From NCBI RefSeq assembly GCF_003026365.1, contig NZ_PYOM01000006.1, positions 62,001-126,000 of the forward strand: a stretch of 64,000 nucleotides of DNA, in the 5' to 3' direction. The notes below the pieces were generated by a model that saw only the letters and a program-made list of their open reading frames with translations, had not been told where the DNA came from and ran no database searches. Made by a program: the position numbers and the translations under genes. Below are positions 61,894 to 64,000 of this stretch, in pieces; the first letter of the stretch is position 1, and each line of letters opens with the position of its first letter. The DNA is from Photobacterium angustum (lineage in GTDB: Bacteria; Pseudomonadota; Gammaproteobacteria; Enterobacterales; Vibrionaceae).

Positions 61894-61905
61894 TATCGAC
61901 GAACT

Positions 61906-63024
61906 TTATTCATTCAGCTTTTTCTCTGCTTCTATGTAAGGGAGGTGAAGTGATAGTGCAACGTTTTTACAGGTTATATCGCCCTGATAGATATTGAGTC
62001 CATCACGTAGATGTTTATCATCGAGAAGAGCTTGTTTATAGCCTTTATTTGCTAACGCAACAATATAAGGCAGTGTTGCGTTATTTAAAGCAACGGTTGA
62101 GGTACGGGCAACGGCGCCTGGCATATTAGCGACACAATAATGTACAACGTCATCAATAATATAAGTAGGATCATCATGTGTTGTTGGATGCGATGTTTCT
62201 ACACAGCCACCTTGGTCAATAGCAACATCAACAATGGCAGATCCAGGCTTCATTTTTTCTATCATTGCTTTTGTGATCAGTTTAGGTGCCGCAGCGCCTG
62301 CAATAAGTACGCTTCCAATAACAAGATCTGCCCTAATTACATGATCTTCTATTGCAGTATTCGTCGCATAGATTGTATTAATTTTACCTCCAAATTGTAT
62401 ATCCAATTGGCGTAATACATTGATATCGCGGTCTATAATAGTGACATTAGCTTTTAAGCCAATTGCCATTTGAGCTGCGTTACTGCCGACGACGCCTCCA
62501 CCAATGATTACAACATTTGCCGCATTAACACCGGGAACACCACCTAATAAAATACCTTGTCCACCGCGTGATTTTTCTAATGCAAATGCTCCTGCTTGAA
62601 TAGACATTCTCCCAGCGACTTCAGACATTGGAGCAAGCAGGGGAAGTTTATTGTTATGATCAGTGACTGTTTCATAAGCAATACAAATAGCTTTAGATTT
62701 GATTAAGTCTTTAGCTTGTTCGAGATCAGGGGCTAAGTGAAGGTAAGTAAAAAGAACTTGTCCCTCATGTAATAGTTTACGCTCACTGATTTGAGGCTCT
62801 TTTACTTTAATGATCATTTCAGCAGTAGAAAAAACATGTTCAGCTGTTGGTGAAATAAAGCCGCCAGCGTCAACATAGTCTTGGTCGTTAAAGCCAATAC
62901 CAGTACCTGCTAGGGTTTCTATATAGACATGATGCCCGTAGGCTGTGAGCTCTTTTACTGCGGTTGGTGTCATACCAACACGATACTCGTGGGGCTTGAT
63001 CTCTTTAGGTACGCCAAGAATCAT
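61906..63024 (-). CDS. ald: Alanine dehydrogenase
   Basis: A 372-residue NAD-dependent enzyme interconverting L-alanine and pyruvate with ammonia. Residues 1-15 ([15 protein letters not shown]), the catalytic-region [21 protein letters not shown] and the NAD motif [15 protein letters not shown] match the family, as does the length. The ribosome-binding site AGGAGG is perfect, 7 nt from the ATG. Supplies pyruvate for growth on alanine, or assimilates ammonia. Confidence 0.96.
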   Translation of the reverse strand: MILGVPKEIKPHEYRVGMTPTAVKELTAYGHHVYIETLAGTGIGFNDQDYVDAGGFISPTAEHVFSTAEMIIKVKEPQISERKLLHEGQVLFTYLHLAPDLEQAKDLIKSKAICIAYETVTDHNNKLPLLAPMSEVAGRMSIQAGAFALEKSRGGQGILLGGVPGVNAANVVIIGGGVVGSNAAQMAIGLKANVTIIDRDINVLRQLDIQFGGKINTIYATNTAIEDHVIRADLVIGSVLIAGAAAPKLITKAMIEKMKPGSAIVDVAIDQGGCVETSHPTTHDDPTYIIDDVVHYCVANMPGAVARTSTVALNNATLPYIVALANKGYKQALLDDKHLRDGLNIYQGDITCKNVALSLHLPYIEAEKKLNE

Positions 63025-63101
63025 AGTCTTACCTCCTTCTATGTTTAGAAAAGCAGCAACGATTATCTTTTTGGAGTAATAAATAGATTAAGTAAAACGT
63101 C

Positions 63102-63200
63102 TAGACCCAAGCAACTTGAAAATAACCTACGATTACATGGGTTGATTTCTTTGATGCAAATCCGTAACAAGAGTTTGCAACTTAAGCTCGCTTAGGTATA
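63102..63200. mobile_element. Possible MITE-like element upstream of ald
   Basis: The left end TAGACCCAAGCAACTTGAA and the right end, read inverted, TATACCTAAGCGAGCTTAAG agree in about 13 of 20 positions. The 99-bp segment has no ORF. TATACC-(C/T)-AAGCGA-CT-type ends recall the small non-autonomous repeats common in Vibrio and Photobacterium genomes. No target duplication is evident. Confidence 0.4.
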
Positions 63201-63378
63201 ACTGTATCTATGTGTCTCTATATTATTATAACGTAACATTTTGAGATCATTTGTTTTTTTATATTATTGTCAATATCTATTACTATTATTATATGGGTGC
63301 TAGAGAACAATAAAAAAACAGACAATATAAAAAGATAAGTAGAGGGGGAGGTATTAACAGTGAATATTAGGAAGAAGT

Positions 63379-63405
63379 AAAAGTCGCTATTTATTAGCGA
63401 CTTTT
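63379..63405 (-). terminator. Terminator of hns
   Basis: AAAAGTCGCTA pairs with TAGCGACTTTT around a 5-nt loop; a plausible terminator on either strand, positioned 18 bp past the hns stop. Confidence 0.85.
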
Positions 63406-63422
63406 CACTTAATGTCACGAAA

Positions 63423-63815
63423 TTAAATTTCGAACTCAGAAAGTTGTGCGCCATTATCTAGCAGTTGTTGCAGTACTTTTGGGGTACGGCCTTGGCCTGT
63501 CCATGTTTTTTCTTCGCCGTTTTCATCAGTAAACTTATATTTAGCAGGTCGAGCAGCGCGTTTTTTCTTTGCTTTTGGTGCATCACCTAAAAGTGCTACA
63601 AGCTCTTCTGCAGTAATACCTTCAGCTTCAAGCATGTCACGGTATTTTTGAAGCTTGGCTTCTTGCTCTTTGTTTATAGCATTTGCCGCTTCTTCTTCCT
63701 CACGTCGTTCTTCAACAACTTGAGTGAATTTCTGTAGGCCTTCTTGAAGATCTGCAACTGACATTTCACGTGCTTGTGCACGCAGTGAACGTAGGTTTAA
63801 AAGAATATCAATCAT
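63423..63815 (-). CDS. hns: H-NS-family nucleoid protein (VicH-like)
   Basis: A 130-residue nucleoid-associated silencer of AT-rich DNA. The N-terminal half is a coiled-coil oligomerisation region (VVEERREEEEAANAINKEQ, residues 33-51). The C-terminal DNA-binding loop TWTGQGRTP (about 108-116) is the family's minor-groove reader. The linker is lysine-rich (AKKKRAARPAK). It is monocistronic, with AT-rich sequence upstream that may be autoregulatory. Confidence 0.95.
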   Translation of the reverse strand: MIDILLNLRSLRAQAREMSVADLQEGLQKFTQVVEERREEEEAANAINKEQEAKLQKYRDMLEAEGITAEELVALLGDAPKAKKKRAARPAKYKFTDENGEEKTWTGQGRTPKVLQQLLDNGAQLSEFEI

Positions 63816-64000
63816 GTAATTTGATTCTGAAATAAAAGAAATATTAGAACCTATTGTACTTAAGTTTTTAAATAAGGCACGAAAAATAAAGCGTTATATT
63901 TGAAACTAAATCTCATTTTTTAAAATTAATAAAATACAAAAACAGTAATTGTAAATATAGAAATGAAACACGCTAAATATTGAACGCTATTTTATCTAGA

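Overview
The window looks like chromosomal DNA of an AT-rich gammaproteobacterium of the Vibrionaceae, most likely Photobacterium or a close relative. This is inferred from gene content: FabV enoyl reductase, a ChiA-type chitinase, YjgR/DUF853, DUF3010, DUF3820, an RpoS-like extra sigma factor, a TRAP transporter with its own two-component pair, CspA and an H-NS/VicH-type protein. No rRNA, phage, integron, complete insertion sequence or CRISPR array is visible. The GC content is low, and genes are short and interleaved on both strands with many hairpin terminators between them.

Layout. 0-10 kb: fabV, a lipase-family hydrolase, a candidate small RNA carrying a 16-codon ORF, a zinc-protease-like lipoprotein, a YbaK deacylase, ogt, an M14-type peptidase, a Dps-like ferritin, an asparagine-synthase-like enzyme lacking the glutaminase cysteine, a Nudix hydrolase and a META-domain lipoprotein. 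10-17 kb: an FAH-family hydrolase, DUF3820, a leucine-rich-repeat lipoprotein, a VOC protein, a ParA-like ATPase, an MscS-family channel, a decayed MFS transporter tail, yjgR and a tandem rhodanese. 17-25 kb: a four-part secreted chitinase, DUF3010, small conserved proteins, a YgjP-like metallopeptidase, an isoprenylcysteine-methyltransferase-like protein, mogA and creA. 25-36 kb: a bifunctional OlsF-like acyltransferase, lhgO, GNAT and SRPBCC proteins, a repeat-built exported protein, an outer-membrane barrel and a Gre-like factor. 36-50 kb: a LysR regulator diverging from an FAD/Fe-S D-lactate-dehydrogenase-type enzyme, an EmrAB-type efflux pair, cspA, two decayed coding regions, ygjV, and a TRAP transporter followed by a Cache-domain histidine kinase and a NarL-type regulator.

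50-58.3 kb is the most unusual part. Three tRNA-Ser(UGA) genes with the same sequence lie at 50.4, 54.9 and 58.2 kb. Each has a matching promoter (TTTACA, 17 bp, TANTAT, TCGC). The second and third are followed by closely related terminators, and the first is followed by tRNA-Asp. The tRNA-Asp gene is trailed by about three 128-bp tandem repeats, each starting with the tRNA 3' end and carrying its own terminator; this resembles the tyrT/rtT repeats of E. coli. Between the tRNA copies lie a curA-GST-TetR electrophile-stress module with two matching operators, a frameshifted HD phosphohydrolase, and an Ig-like-repeat lipoprotein interrupted by one in-frame stop. 58-64 kb: an RpoS-like sigma factor, small exported and cytoplasmic proteins, a LysR regulator, a PEBP protein, alanine dehydrogenase, a short MITE-like element and an hns gene.

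Themes: stress and detoxification (Dps, Ogt, CurA/GST/TetR, AhpD-like, EmrAB), carboxylate uptake and oxidation (TRAP plus two-component system, D-lactate dehydrogenase type, LhgO, Ald), chitin use, and global regulators (CspA, H-NS, sigma factor). All functional calls come from reading motifs and protein sequence by eye; no database search was run.
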